Assembly (NCBI GenBank): GCA_024195265.1
Contig: JAJLRJ010000009.1
Span: 30,643,210 to 30,707,209, forward strand
Source: Dendrophyllia cribrosa
Lineage: Eukaryota; Cnidaria; Anthozoa; Scleractinia; Dendrophylliidae
Reading direction: 5' to 3'
Length of the DNA: 64,000 nucleotides
Position numbers and translations under genes: made by a program. Positions 1 to 13,100 of this stretch are shown here, one piece after another (the stretch's first letter is position 1; each line of letters opens with the position of its first letter). Below the pieces are notes generated by a model. It was given only the letters and a program-made list of their open reading frames with translations, was not told where the DNA came from and made no database searches.

Positions 1-47
1 TTATCCGGTGGATATAGCGCTATCCGCCTTTTGAACAACCGGGCCCA
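1..47. mobile_element. Right end of the same palindromic MITE family, cut by the window edge
   Basis: TTATCCGGTGGATATAGCGC, then TTTTGAACAACCGGGCC, matches the right arm of the element at 7968-8106. The left arm, if present, lies before the window. Confidence 0.7.
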
Positions 48-140
48 GGTGTAAATATTGACTGTCTGTTATCGTCTGTTATTTTGCTTGATTAATTTTT
101 TCCATTTCCTCACAAACTAAAATAACCTGAACAAGCTATT

Positions 141-292
141 GGAGTGGTTTTACTTAACCCGTGAAACACTATCTAACAATTAGTGTGTGATAGTCCAAAT
201 TAAACAAAAGAAAACAATGGAATTATAGTCTAATAGTGCGTACTATTCTACTAACTATTTCACGGGTTAAGTAAAATCACTCTAAAACGGAA
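141..292. mobile_element. Hairpin MITE (GGTTTTACTTAACCCGTGAA ends)
   Basis: GGAGTGGTTTTACTTAACCC at 141 and its inverse near 292 enclose about 100 bp of AT-rich sequence. No coding capacity. Confidence 0.65.
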
Positions 293-309
293 TCTTCTTA
301 AGACTACAT

Positions 310-416
310 CTGTCTTAGCCTCCTACGCAGACGTCTTCAGGGCACGCAGAGGAAAGATTGCGTGACGAGCCCTACGGACGCCTGCGTAGGAGGCTACGTC
401 TGTCTTCAACCAATAT
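310..416. mobile_element. Short hairpin MITE (AGCCTCCTACGCAGACGTC ends)
   Basis: Inverted arms AGCCTCCTACGCAGACGTC and GACGCCTGCGTAGGAGGCT, about 40 bp apart. Non-coding. Confidence 0.6.
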
Positions 417-764
417 AACAAAAAAAATACATCTTTTGTTCAAATCGCAGTTGAAAATCGAAGCTCGTGAGCCGCGTTTAATTTGTGCGTGCGGTATTGA
501 AGGGTGTGAGGTTTTTGTATCTTTAAATTAAAGAAATGCAAACTTTCGCCAACGCTATGAGGAAATAAATTAGCCTTTTCTTGGTATAAATATGGTCTAG
601 CATTCCAAGGAGAATCGCAAATATACTTTACCAGAACAAAATTAAGCGAAAAAATTGCATTTCCCAGTTTAAAAAAAGAGCGAGTTTCAATTTAAGAGTG
701 ATCAGCTTCTAATTTCTCTTTACAAAATGCATTGTCGAACAGACAGGTTATAAATAAGCGATAA

Positions 765-935
765 GCACGGGCGTAGCTACCTGTACGCACGTACGCACGT
801 GCGTACCTGAAAAAGTCTAAAAAAAAAGAGAAAAATTTGGGACTTGAGGGTGGGGGGAGGAGGTAGGGGGAGTGCTTGAAAACAGTGATTGTGGGAACTT
901 CCGAAAAAATCCTGGCTACGCCCCTGATAAGAATA
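765..935. mobile_element. Repeat with GGGGCGTAGCCAGGATTTTT-type ends (hAT-like)
   Basis: GGGCGTAGCTACCTGTACGC at the left and CCTGGCTACGCCCCTG at the right form short inverted ends around a G-rich interior. Similar words end many hAT-like elements. Assignment is tentative. Confidence 0.45.
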
Positions 936-1033
936 TAAGCCCTGACGAAACGGAGACTCGAGTCGCACACTGAATTCGGAAATTCTCATTGGTCTCCGCA
1001 ACCCTGAATTTTCTTCGGCGGAGCCTGGAGCGT

Positions 1034-1125
1034 GGTAGGCTCGATTACCAGCCGTTTTGTGCGCCCGCGTTCCTTCGATCTGACAACCTGACTCCCTCAA
1101 ACGGCTGAAAATCGAACCTAGAAGC
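1034..1125. mobile_element. Small hairpin repeat, GGTAGGCTCGATT family, copy 1
   Basis: GGTAGGCTCGATTACCAGCC and AAACGGCTGAAAATCGAACC form an inverted pair around GCGTTCCTTCGA. Same family as 2580-2660. No gene in 1-3438. Confidence 0.6.
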
Positions 1126-1754
1126 TTGAATGTGGAAATTTTTCCCTGACTGGAGCCCGACAAAGAAAAATTTAACTGAAGGGTCCTGAAAATGTCTATT
1201 TTTTTATCCAGATAAATGCAGATTCCGTTGATTGTATTTGTTAAGCACTGATTAACAAGAAAAAAGGGTGTTGGAGAAGAGAAATAGATGTTTTTGTCAT
1301 TTCTTGGCGTACTGCATCGCTGCGTAATGTTTTCTCCCTTGGCGTAGTTTTCCTTCCTCTCCCCCTCCTCCCTCCTTCGCCTTCCAGCCTGACTCCCACA
1401 CCCTTGGTCACGTCGTTTGACTCGCCTCAGTCCGCGGTATAACTCAGCGCTCGTTCGCCCCCCCCCCCCCCCCCCCCCCCCCCCCGGAAATACGCCTGCT
1501 TTGCCCGCTAGGGGTATCCAGGACATTTTTAGATGTCCTTGAATTAATCTCTCTGCATTGAGTCTACTTTTACCAAAAGTAATCATTTTATATTTGCATT
1601 TGCTATTAATAATGGCTATTGTAATGAAGCCAGAAGTTTCCCACAATAAGCATTTGTTAACTTGCTTTTATGGATCACTGGAGCACTGAAGTAAAGTGGA
1701 AGCCATTGATATACATTAATAAGACCACCGTTGGGCTATACAAATGTGGTCACA

Positions 1755-1995
1755 TAAAGGGACACTGTTCCGCCGAAGCAAAATTTCGCTTAGCTTATTT
1801 CCGCGTTATATCACCAAATACCACCAAATATACAACGTAGTTGGCCGGATAAAAAGATTCTATAAAGCAAAACAAAAACAGTAGTTTGGAGATAAAGTGC
1901 AGGATTGCAAAGATTGAAGTGGATTACAGTTCATGAAATTTGATTTTTTGACAGGCGGTCAAGAAATCAAATTTACCATTCTTGTGAAATTTTAA
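1755..1995. mobile_element. TTAA MITE, AGGGACACTGTCCCGCC family, partial copy
   Basis: The left half is present (AAAGGGACACTGTTCCGCC, then AAATTTCGCTTAGC). It ends near ACCATTCTTGTGAAATTTTAA, without the right terminus. Confidence 0.65.
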
Positions 1996-2579
1996 CTTTT
2001 CTAGACGTTAAAGCGCGGGAAAAAAACATGCAACCGGTGCTAAGCGCGGGAAAACGCACTCAAGTCATCAAGCCGCGATTGGCTTTGGCCTTGCCTCTGA
2101 TTGGTTGAAAAAGTTTGCTCGTGACAGAACGCTGCACGAGTTTCGACAAAAACCGTGGCAAACACAAAGTTACCTTCCACAGTAAATGGCATCGTAAATG
2201 AAAAATGAATCCATTCCTTTTTAAGGTCATCAGTCACTTTTCTAATTAACAAGATCCAGTTAAACAGTCTCCTACTTTGAATCAATGATAAGGATTGGTA
2301 CGAGCAGTTACATTCACGCAGTATAACCAGGCCTTTTCCTCCTCTTCCAGACCAGAGCAATTAAGTTATTTGTCTTCAGATTTGTTGGCACAGCAGTCTA
2401 GAATTCCTGACAAAGAAAACGGTATATTAACACATAGCAAGACCTTTTCACAATTTCTAAAGCCACCTTTGTCGGGGGACAAATGTGGCAAAAAATTAAA
2501 TGTATTAGATGTTTATAGAGTTTATTCAGGGTTTTTTTTAAAGAATAGTCGCGGAGTGTGAAAATCGCGGGGGTAGGGA

Positions 2580-2660
2580 CGGGTAGGCTCGATTTCCAGT
2601 CGTTTGGAACGTCCGCGTTCCTTCGCGAACTCAAACGGCTGAAAATCGAGCCTATGGAGA
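2580..2660. mobile_element. Small hairpin repeat, GGTAGGCTCGATT family, copy 2
   Basis: GGTAGGCTCGATTTCCAGTC and AAACGGCTGAAAATCGAGCC arms, with the same GCGTTCCTTCG centre as copy 1. Confidence 0.65.
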
Positions 2661-2956
2661 GGGGCGGGGGGGGGGGATGACCAAGTCTAACAGAGTTTGA
2701 AGTTCTGTAACTCCACTCACATTTGTTGGTTTTTAAACATTTAAATTTTTAGTGGCAATCAGCCGTATAATTTAATGGAATGTCAACTCACAATATTAGA
2801 GCATGGAACGCGGTTGAACTCTTTTAAAAATAATTTCTAATGTCAGTTCTAAGTGAGGATTTGCGTCAAGTGAAAACAAACATAATGCAAGTAAAAGCGC
2901 CAGCGCAAGAAAAGGAATCCTTGCGCTTAAACGAGGTAAGTAGGAAATTGCTTTAA

Positions 2957-3346
2957 AGGCACACTGTCCCGCCGAAATAGCAAAATTTCGCTTAGCTTAT
3001 TTCCATGTTATATCGCCAAATGCCACCAAATATACAACTAAATTGGATAAAAAGATTCTATAGAGCAACACAGAAGCAGTTGTTTGGAGATAAAGTGCAG
3101 GATTGCAAGGATGGAAGCGGATTACAACTCATGAAATTTGATTTATTGACAGACGGTCAAGAAATCAAACTTGCCATTCTGGTGGAATTTTGAGTTTTTT
3201 AGCCATTTTTTGTCTCTTTAGTTCATATTTCTTTGCGTTCATCAAATTTGGTGATTTTTCGTCCTATTTGAAGACAACGAATCAAGTTCAAAGCAAGATT
3301 CTGACCATGATCATGAAAACAAGTTATTTCAGTCGGGACACTGCCT
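2957..3346. mobile_element. TTAA MITE, AGG(G/C)ACACTGTCCCGCC family, copy 1
   Basis: TTAA flanks (2953-2956, 3347-3350), ends AGGCACACTGTCCCGCC and the inverse of AGGCAGTGTCCCGAC. The interior includes GAAATCAAACTTGCCATTCT, shared with the other copies. It explains the short ORFs at 3005-3444. Confidence 0.75.
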
Positions 3347-3438
3347 TTAAGAGCGCTTCCGTGACTGTATGGTTATGCTTCCATCGAGTCCGTTTTCACT
3401 TTGACAAAACGGCTGGTATGTTAGCGCTTATGCTAAAA

Positions 3439-6400
3439 CTATGAAGTATAAGTAAACGGCATACTTTGAATGATTTTCTTGTAAGCGTCGGCTGCCGGCG
3501 AATCTGGAACCTCGGATAAAAATGATTTTCCCTCGTCGCAGCAACGACCTATCCGAGGATCAAGGGGAACTTTTCCGAGAAAAGGTATTTCCATGTCGGC
3601 CGCCATTTTCTCGGCCCCTCCTGTGGTAGGTGGAAAGATCTGTGATTCATTCTGTGTAAAAAAAAACGAGTTTATTTCAATAAACGAGCCAACTTTTCAC
3701 TAGACAGAATCTCGTCTGCGAAAATTGACCTGCCAACCCACAATTTTTTTAATCCGTTCACACTTAAAATCTTGTGTGTCAGAGAGTCTAACTTTTGAGT
3801 TCTTAAACTCTTCAAGTGCGACCATTTAAATACAAGTTACGAGCAGTATTCCAGTTATCATAGCTCGGTATATTTTTTTTGGCACCCAACCAGGAATATT
3901 TAGGAAAATGTTTGGAGTGGCGTTGTACTGTTTTTCCGATAGTTAGTCCCCTCTACTAACTATGGTTTTTCCATGTATCATTTCACTGCCCACGGAAAGG
4001 AATCTTAAGGTCCGTTTACACATGCGATTTTTGATGATTTTTGTCGCGCTTTCCAATGCAACTTTTGTCGCAAGTGTAGACTAGCGGCGATTTCCTGTGC
4101 AATTCGGGTGCGACATTTGCTGTGATTTCCCAAAAATCGCCGCTAAGTTGCATCAGGTTTCGAGCATGTTCGGCCTCTGCGACATCGCGCGACAAATCGC
4201 TCCCAAATCGCCGCCCGTTTACACATGCGATTTGAAGATGCAACTTGCGCGCGACTAAAATTGCATGGAAAGGTGCGACAAAAATTGCACAAAAAATCGC
4301 CTGTGTAGCCGGGCCTTAAAGGTGATGTTACGCGGGACGATTCGCAACGACGAGTTTTAGCGCAACAAAATTAACAACAGGTATGTTACACGAAACAACT
4401 TGAGCAAAATTCGTGTTTTTGCGTTGCAAGTTTCTTGAAGCTGAATCAAAATTCGCAAGGAAAAAATTCCGAAGACAATCGTCCGTGCACCCATGTTGCG
4501 CTAAAAATCGTCGTCGGAATCGTCTCGTGTAACATCACCTTTATCCCTCGAATTCACTAACTGCCTTCTCCTTTCCAAAAATCTCAGCTGACCTTATTTC
4601 GTACCCGAAACGACCCTTTTTATCCCTGCAAAAGGCGTTAATTTTTCCGATGTTACGAAAGTTTGAGGCGACATTTTACTAAAGAAAGCCGAACAGTTCC
4701 GAACATCTTCCGAACATTTTCCGAACACTTTTTATCCCCTCCGAAAACTAAAGGTATTACATTTTGCAATGTTACGAAAGTTTGAAGCGGGATTTTACAA
4801 AAGAAAACTCTAGTTTTAGGTCTAATTCATTACGAATTTTTAAGGCGCCTAACGGCTTTTCAACCGAAACGATGGGTGCTACTGTTAATACAGCATCGCA
4901 CCGACAACCGGCGAAGGTCTGGAAAGAAATTCTTTCCTGAGCCTTTATTCGCAATTTGATTTAGAGCAGTTTTCAATTGAGTGTCGTAAAACCAAAACCA
5001 AAGTAATTACTCTGACCAATCACAACAGACGCAGACAATCCAATGAACCAATCAGAACTCGAAGCAAATACACGCAGCCGGCGCCAAGCGCGGGAAAACG
5101 CGTACAGGCAAGTCACGATTGGTTTTGGTTTTACTTCTGATTGGTTGAGAAAGTGGCGCGAGATTTTTTAGCTAATCACAAGGCGTAGCAGTGCAAAACA
5201 AAAGCAATTGCGAAATTACTTTCGACACTCAATTGAAAACCGCTCTATTACGCTTCTTACTGCCAGGATAATTTCTTCATTAAAGCGATTTCTACGCCAT
5301 AAGTTTTTTAGAGGTTTTTAAAGGGGCTTTGTCATCAATTTTTAGTGTCACGTTAAAAAGCCAAAAGGTGTATTTGCATCAATGGCCAACCTAAAAATAA
5401 CGGCCCAGTTTTGTTTAAAATTACTCAACAGGTACACTCGAACTATAGAAAAGTGTGGTACAAACAAGGAATCGGAGAATTAAATCTGCGTGTAAATTAT
5501 AGTGCTAAGGTCAACCCATAAATTTCCCTGTACTGAGCATTAGCCCTAGTAAGGAAATGAGGGACCACACAAGGATTCGAACCCACGACCTCCGGATTAG
5601 ATCTTCCGTCGCTCTACCGCTTGAGCCACGAACGAGGCCGTACGGGAGCAGATCGTGGGCAATAAGGTGGTAATTCGTGGCAATGATAATGTGAAGGGTA
5701 CAAATAAATGTTGAGCCACGTAGCACCGGTGATACAAACAAGGAATCAGAGGTCAAAGATTATTTTCTTTCCCTCGTGTGGTCCCTCATTTCTTTACTAG
5801 GGCTAACGCTCAGTACAGGGGAATTTATGGGCTGACCTTAGCACTATAATTTACACACAGAGTTAATACTCTGGGCCGAGTTGTTCAAAGCCTGATTAGC
5901 ACTAATCCTGGATTAACTGTCAACAGAACATATGAGTTGTCATGGTAACCCTGGATTAGCGCTAATCGTCCTTCGAACAACTCGGCCCTGATTCCCTGTA
6001 TCGAAAAGTGTGTCTGACTACAGGTGGAAGGGATGGGAAAGGATTACAACTTGAAAAAATCGGGCCAATTTTTTAAAGTTTGTTCCCTGTGTTTTGGAAA
6101 ATTTGTTCAGAAAAAGTGATTGTAGTTTGTCACTCGATACCTTCTTTTTGGTGTTCTAAGAGCATTTGTGCTTGAGATACACAGTTTCAATTCTAACAAA
6201 GTCTGAGCCAAAAACATAAATCCGCCATGACAAACTACCAGAGGTAATGCTTGTTTGGTTTCGGATGTGGATTATTTGGCTGAGTTTTTAACACACACAC
6301 CTTGCACTTGGGGCAAACAAAACCGCTCATATTTTCCACCACTCCGATTATAGGCATTTTTACTTTTTTGCAGAAGTTGATTTCCTTTCGCACATCAAGC

Positions 6401-9400
6401 AGTGACACCTCCTAAAATGAAAAACAAAACAACCACCTTCATTATATACATTGAAAGATACTGAAAAACAAAAGAACGAACACATAAATAAAATAGAAAA
6501 TGAAAGAATGCTTTTTACGTTTACGCAAGCCGTTCATACATCGTCTCTCGTTTTATTTCCGCACGTAAAAATAACGCGACGGTGGAAATTATTTACGTGT
6601 GTATTTACGCCCGTTTTACGCACGTGAAAATTTACGCGACAGTGGAAATCCACCTAAAGCCTCGTAGTGATGTCTTTTGTTGAAGTTGAATTTTAATATA
6701 TCGAAATTGGGCTATTTTAAAGGGGCTATGTCGCGAGGGTGGCGGGTGAGTACTGGGTACTAACAACTTGAAAAACGTCCGGTGGCTTTTTATCAAGTTG
6801 GCGGCCATTACTGTCGAATTCGCTGCAATCCGTTCCATCCCGTCGTATTGCGTGGAAGGATAGATCTCAAGTTTACAAATTAGTTAGAGTATTTCCTTGG
6901 CTAGATTTTTGTTAAATTATTTCTGCGATTTGTTAGTCGTACCTTCGAAAAATTCGATGTCTTCCAGTAGTGGTGGAAGTTGGGGAGGAATTTAAAAGCG
7001 AAATCGATCGTGTGTTTGTTTACCTCGCGTGGTTCGACACGAGTGCAAGCGCGATAAAACTTGCCGCGATCCGGGAGGGAACAATAGAAATTTGACATGT
7101 GTGACGTCAGGTGACGTCACATGGCAGGAACTCATTGCGCAGACTCACCTTGCGACATAGCCCCTTTAAAAAGCCATTTTACGGCTAAGAGAAATTAGAC
7201 TTTTTTAATTATCCCGATTATTCTGGTATTCCTGGTCGCTTTCGAGAGTGATGGTAATAAGAGGTTCAACTGTAGTTAAAATTCTGTTAAAACAGACAGA
7301 TAAATGGAGGTTTTCTTATACCGTTAACTGTCAATGGAGGGTGTGAAATGAGCTAAAAGACATTAGAAGCTCCACTTGCGGTGGGCTCCGCTCAGCGACC
7401 ACCCTAACCAGCCCCATTTACTGACATTTTTTAGTAAAACTCTGTAATTGAAAGCTATTGCCAGCCTGCACAACAAGAGCTTTTTTTGATAATTTGTTCC
7501 TTCCCTCCCCTCGCGTGCATCGCGCTCCGCGCTCGCGCACCACAAAACCCGCTTGAGCGCCCCCAAAAGCGCCCGTTTGAGTAGCCTGCGAATACAGCCG
7601 CCTCTCGTCGTTCTCGGCCGCTCGCGAACGCCCCTAGCGGCCGGGAGCGATGAGAGGCGGCTGTATTCGCAGGCTACTGTTTGAGCAGTCTATGCGCAAG
7701 CGCAAAGAGTGAGCAAAGAGCGCGGAGCCCAAGTCACGCACTCGCGTCACTCTCGGTCCACGCGCGTTGCTCGCCCTTCGTGCTCGCGCACCGCAAAAGC
7801 GATCAGGCGCCGACTTTCGCTTCTGTGCAGGCTAAGATCTCGTAATCGACCAGCTCTAGTTTCGACCACGTTTTCCAAATCCCCGAGAGTGTTAGGGGGT
7901 ATTTAGAGGGAAACGATATTCGTTCTTCACGTTTTCACGTTTATATACCATGTTTCCACCAGGCCTCGGTTGTTGAAAAGATGGATAGCGCTATCTCCGG
8001 GATAAATCACTATCCGGTGGATGAGCATTAACAAAATCTTTTGTGTTATCCGCTGGATAGTGATTTATCCGGTGGATAGCGCTAGCCACCTTTTCAACAA
8101 CCGGGTATGACCAATAGCACAGCTCCGCCGTTTGATATATTAACCACACGCAACCCACAATTCCTTGGTCTGCTCTGACGAAGGGCTTACGCTCAAATTG
8201 TCAGCTTTTAAACCACTTTACGGTGGCCAATACACCAAATTTTTGTGTTAATACCAGCACGGTTCGACACTACAACGTCATGTTTGCATGAGGTGAAAGC
8301 ATCTTCAAGGCTTATTTCTACTCTTTGGAATACCGCACAGTTTTAATTGAAAAAGTAAAAGTTCTCGAAGCTGTTGAATAGCTAGGTATTTAATATTGCG
8401 TCACTGCCGAGTAACATGCTCACTAGCCTGCATAGCTGGTGCTAGAAGGGGAACAGAATGGCGTGATGGTAGTACCTTTGCCAAGTATAGATGTAAATGT
8501 AGATGTACGGGTGGGGGGGGGGGGGGGGGGGGGGGGGGGAGAGGGCTTAAGGCGCAGGTGAAGAGAAAGCAGAGGGGGAAGGGTTGCCTCCCCCCTCCCT
8601 TCACGCTCCATGCTTTCTCCACGCGCTTCGCATGCACACTTAAAATACCCCCCCCCCCCCCCCTCCCCCCCTTACTAGCATGCTCATGCACCTGTCGACT
8701 TTCATTGTCATTACCTGTGGCGTTGTTATGATGACAGCACCGTCAACATGCGTGTTACTCAAGTACTGGACAATTGACAGGTGCTCGTCAGATGTGCCAG
8801 GGGGTGTGTCCACGACAAGATAATCCACATCACCCCAGTCGACATCACGTAAGAACTGTTTGATCAATCCTACAACAAGAAACCGACAGTTTGCACCATT
8901 TAACAATGTCTGAATTCTCTTGACTTTGCACATTCATATGTTGTATGAATGTTAATCAAAGAATAATGCAAATGCAAATAGTGTCTTGGGCTGCAGATGG
9001 CTTGGATGGACATGGATTGCAACTGGCCAGTACTTTCAACTTCTTCCTTTGTGTGTTGGAGAAATGACTTAAATTTGATTTTGCTTGTTTTCTCTTTGAG
9101 GAATCCCTTATTATTATTTTTGTAGTTCTGTTAGAGAATTTTGTGTAAGAACAAAGGTGCTTTGGTAAATATATAGTACAGTTACGTTTTGACAAAAAAA
9201 GAGCAAAATCCTTGTTACATTACACATTAAAGTATTGAAGTTGACTGGAATACCGTAGATTTCCGAAAGTTGCGGCCCCATTACTTTCCAGAAATTAGCA
9301 GGCCTGAGGGGCCATAACTTTCGAGTTGCCATTACTTTTGGGCACCTAAAATACGCAAGTAATTGAAGAAAAAAAGATAAAGGTAAACACAATCACAGAA

Positions 9401-10148
9401 TAAGCATAAGGCCAATTTAATCCTCTCTTTCTCTTTGATTTTTAAGTATTCTTCAGCATTCTTGTACAGTGAAACACTTCAGCTTTTCCATCTGCATGGG
9501 AACGTCACTATAGTATCGATCGGACCGTTACTTTTGTGTAGCCCGTTAACTATTTTCGGGTGGACCGTTACTTTCGTGTAGCCCATTACTTTCGGGTGAG
9601 CCGTTACTTTTGTGTAGCCCATTACTTTCGGGTAGGCCATTACTTTCGGGTGGGCCGTTACTTTCGTGTAGCCCATTACTTTCGGGTGAGCCGTTACTTT
9701 TGTGTAGCCCATTACTTTCGGGTAGGCCATTACTTTCGGGTGGGCCGTTACTTTCGTGTAGCCCATTACTTTCGGGTGAGCCGTTACTTTTGTGTAGCCC
9801 ATTACTTTCGGGTAGGCCATTACTTTTGGGTAGGCCATTACTTTCGGGTAGCCCATTACTTTCGGGTGAGCCATTACTTTTGTGTAGCCCATTACTTTCG
9901 GGTAGGCCATTACTTTTGGGTAGGCCATTACTTTCGGGTAGCCCATTACTTTCGGGTGAGCCGTTACTTTTGTGTAGCCCATTACTTTCGGGTAGGCCAT
10001 TACTTTCGGGTGGGCCGTTACTTTCGTGTAGCCCATTACTTTCGGGTGAGCCGTTACTTTTGTGTAGCCCATTACTTTCGTGTAGCCCATTACTTTCGGG
10101 TAGGCCGTTACTTTCGTGTAGCCCATTACTTTCAGGTAGCCGTTACTT

Positions 10149-10179
<31 letters not shown>

Positions 10180-13100
10180 GAGGGGGGCTACTTTCGGAAC
10201 TCTATGGTATTAAATACAATTTCGTTTAGAACAACGTTTGTACAAATGGAAGAAAATTCGCTAACCATTTTTCTTAGGTCCTCTCCAGATGACTGCATCA
10301 CTTGGACTGGCTAACAAGAAACCCACAGACATCACACCAAGATTGTCTTCTACATACTGAATAAACCAAAAACTAGTTACAAACAAAATAACATAAAAAC
10401 TGATGGCCAAACCCTAAAAGATCATCTCCTAAGTCAAGGTTGCAAGTAAGATTAAAGGTCCGGACACACCCAACTTTTCTTGGGGGTGTCACACAATGCA
10501 TTTCTTATCACACAATGTTGCAAGGGTAGATCCTACTTCTGCAACTGTTGTGCACAACATTGCAAGAAAAGTTTCACCGTGTGTCCGGGCCTTAAGCCTG
10601 GGGGAAGGGATTTTTCACATCTATTTTGTTGAAGAAAAAACGGAAGTTAAGAACAGAACTGCATTTAAAAAATAAAGAACAAATCAAGTAAACATTAACA
10701 ATAACAGTTTGAAAAAGATTTCTGTGGCTCCTTTTTTGTTATGTCTCTGCCTACTTAAAGATGCAGTGACATCCCTGCTAACCTCATCAAACAGTGCAGA
10801 AAATAACTCTGGACTATTTCTTCATGAAGTCAGTTGAACTTCATTGATACGAACATCAAAGGGAACGAACAAAATATCTAAAAATTATAGAGGTTGGAAT
10901 TGTATTAATTTTTGTATAGATCTTTGGGAACAAGTGAGCTGTCTGTAATACAGAGGCATCTACAAGGAGACCCTCGACTGTAGTTTGTTTTGGAAATTCT
11001 GGCAACTTGGAAATCATGAGAACTGGGCAGATAGTAGTTCTATGAACTGAAAAAAGCCAACTATTTATGAGACATCAGATCTGGTGCAAACTGCATGTAC
11101 ACAAGTGCACACACTTTATGTAAAATAACAAACATTTTAAGGCAGCTGAAAATCAGTTCTTACCACAGGTGACCACCCTGAGCCACTTTGGTGTACCTGT
11201 GCAGGAAAAGGAAAAATTAAATTTTGCATAAATTTAACTTTCTGTGTGATGGCAGTATTAACTTTGTAAAACTGTAAAATGAAAATCAGCCTTTATTGTC
11301 TCTGTATTTATGATGAAGTGTGAAACTCTGAAAACAAACTTGCACCCAAGTCTAATGTGCATCTACAGTGTGAGAAAATATACTCCACTCATTCTCTGTA
11401 TTCACATTTGCTTCACTCATTTTTTTTCTTTAGACTAAGTTTATCTGCTGAACCCACTTGAGCCAAGTGCACTCTTTACCTGTTCCCCTTCAAGTCCCAT
11501 CACTTTGGGAATAGATGGACCACAAATATCAACATCCAACACTGCTATCTGCAACACAAAAAAAAGATAAATATAGTCGCATCTCCATGTGTGACAACCC
11601 CTTCTAAGCGACCACCTCTCCTTAGCAACCACCTCTCCTAAGCAACCACCACTTCTAAGCGACCACCTCTCCTAAGCGACCACCTCTCCTAAGCAACCAC
11701 CTCTTCTAAACGACCACCTCTCCTAAGCAACCACCTCTTCTAAGCGACCACCTCTCCTAAGCGACCACCTCTCCTAAGCAACCACCTCTTCTAAGCGACC
11801 ACCTCTCCTAAGCAACCACCTCTACTAAGCGACCACCTCTCCTTAGTGACCACCTCCCCTTAGCGAGCACCTCTTCTAAGCGACCACCTCTCTTAGCGAC
11901 CACCTCTCCTAAGCAACCACCTCTCCTAAGTGACCACCTCTCCTAAGAGACCACCTCTCCTTAGCGACCACCTCTCCTAGGTGACCACCTCTCCTTAGCG
12001 ACCACCTCTTCTAAGCGAGCACCTCTCCTAAGCAACCACCTCTTTTAAGCGACCCCTTTTCCAAAATACCAAAATTTTCCCAGTCAAATCATTATAGTTG
12101 GAACCTCTCGTAAGTGACCGTGACTACTTTGGATGCAATGAAATGTGTTACAGTACAACTCCAATAAAACAAGCATTTTGTCTTTTGCAGTAAAACTTCA
12201 CTGTGATGCAACATTTTGTGCTGATAGCTGCTTTGTACATCAAAATTACTACAGGTTCATATGTTGCAGAGTTAAGACCCCCTGCAGTCTGACCTCTTGT
12301 AAGCATCCACCTCCCAAAAGCAATCATCTTGGCTTTGCATTTTGGGTGGGTCACTTTTGGGAAAGTTCAACTGTCATAAAACAATAGAGTCTTCCTGTTG
12401 AGGGACTAAGTAGTGGGAGATGTGATAGCTTTCTACAGAAATAATGATGTTCTTCAAACAAATATTAGCCTAAGAATAAAGCTCAAGGGCGTATCAGCTG
12501 AGGAACGAGAAGAACCAAACTACTCCAGGGCTGTCATTAAGGGCCATCACCCGTGGCATCTGTTATGGGTGAATACACTCAATGGGACCTTGATGTTACG
12601 GGTGACCTTGCCTGTTATATGTAAAATTGACTGACAAAGCAACAAGTTTGTTACGGGTGTTAAGATCAGAGCAACGCCTGTCTCAAATCTTAATGACTGC
12701 CCTGTACTGTACATGTATGTGTGAATAAGTATTGTTTTTATTCAACTGTGACTTCATTTTACTTTATAAGGGAAAGGGAACACACAAAATATTCAAGCAT
12801 ATTACACAGTAGATTGCCGTATTACACCTTAGTATCCAGCTTTAAAGGCATTAGCTATTATAAATAAAATAATTTTATAGTTGAATAATAAATCCATTAT
12901 TTAATGGTTTAACAGATAATAAGTGAGGACATTTTACTCATTGCTCACATTTTTTTTTCACCTCTGCGTGGCTCGAAAAAATACTATGCAACTTGTAAAA
13001 TATCTGTGCGTATTATCTGTTAAACCAGTGAATAAGGTTTGAAAGCTTCAACTTAATATTACCTACCTGCTTGTTATCATCAGCTGCAAGCCCATGTGCT

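Noticed and set aside
777..1646. 289-codon minus-strand ORF
   Set aside because: It crosses a C tract (1458-1485, poly-Gly) and several short repeats, with no domain or splice logic.
5571..5634. tRNA gene
   Set aside because: A and B boxes are present, but acceptor and anticodon stems do not pair properly and it lies in an inverted-repeat element.
8396..8731. Gly/Pro-rich ORFs on both strands
   Set aside because: Produced by G27 and C16 tracts. The true coding part here is NUBP1 exon 8869-8715.
9479..10213. Long ORFs (over 200 codons) on both strands
   Set aside because: They follow only from an 18-bp tandem unit with no stop. Both strands and several frames are open at once, and they lie in an intron of NUBP1.
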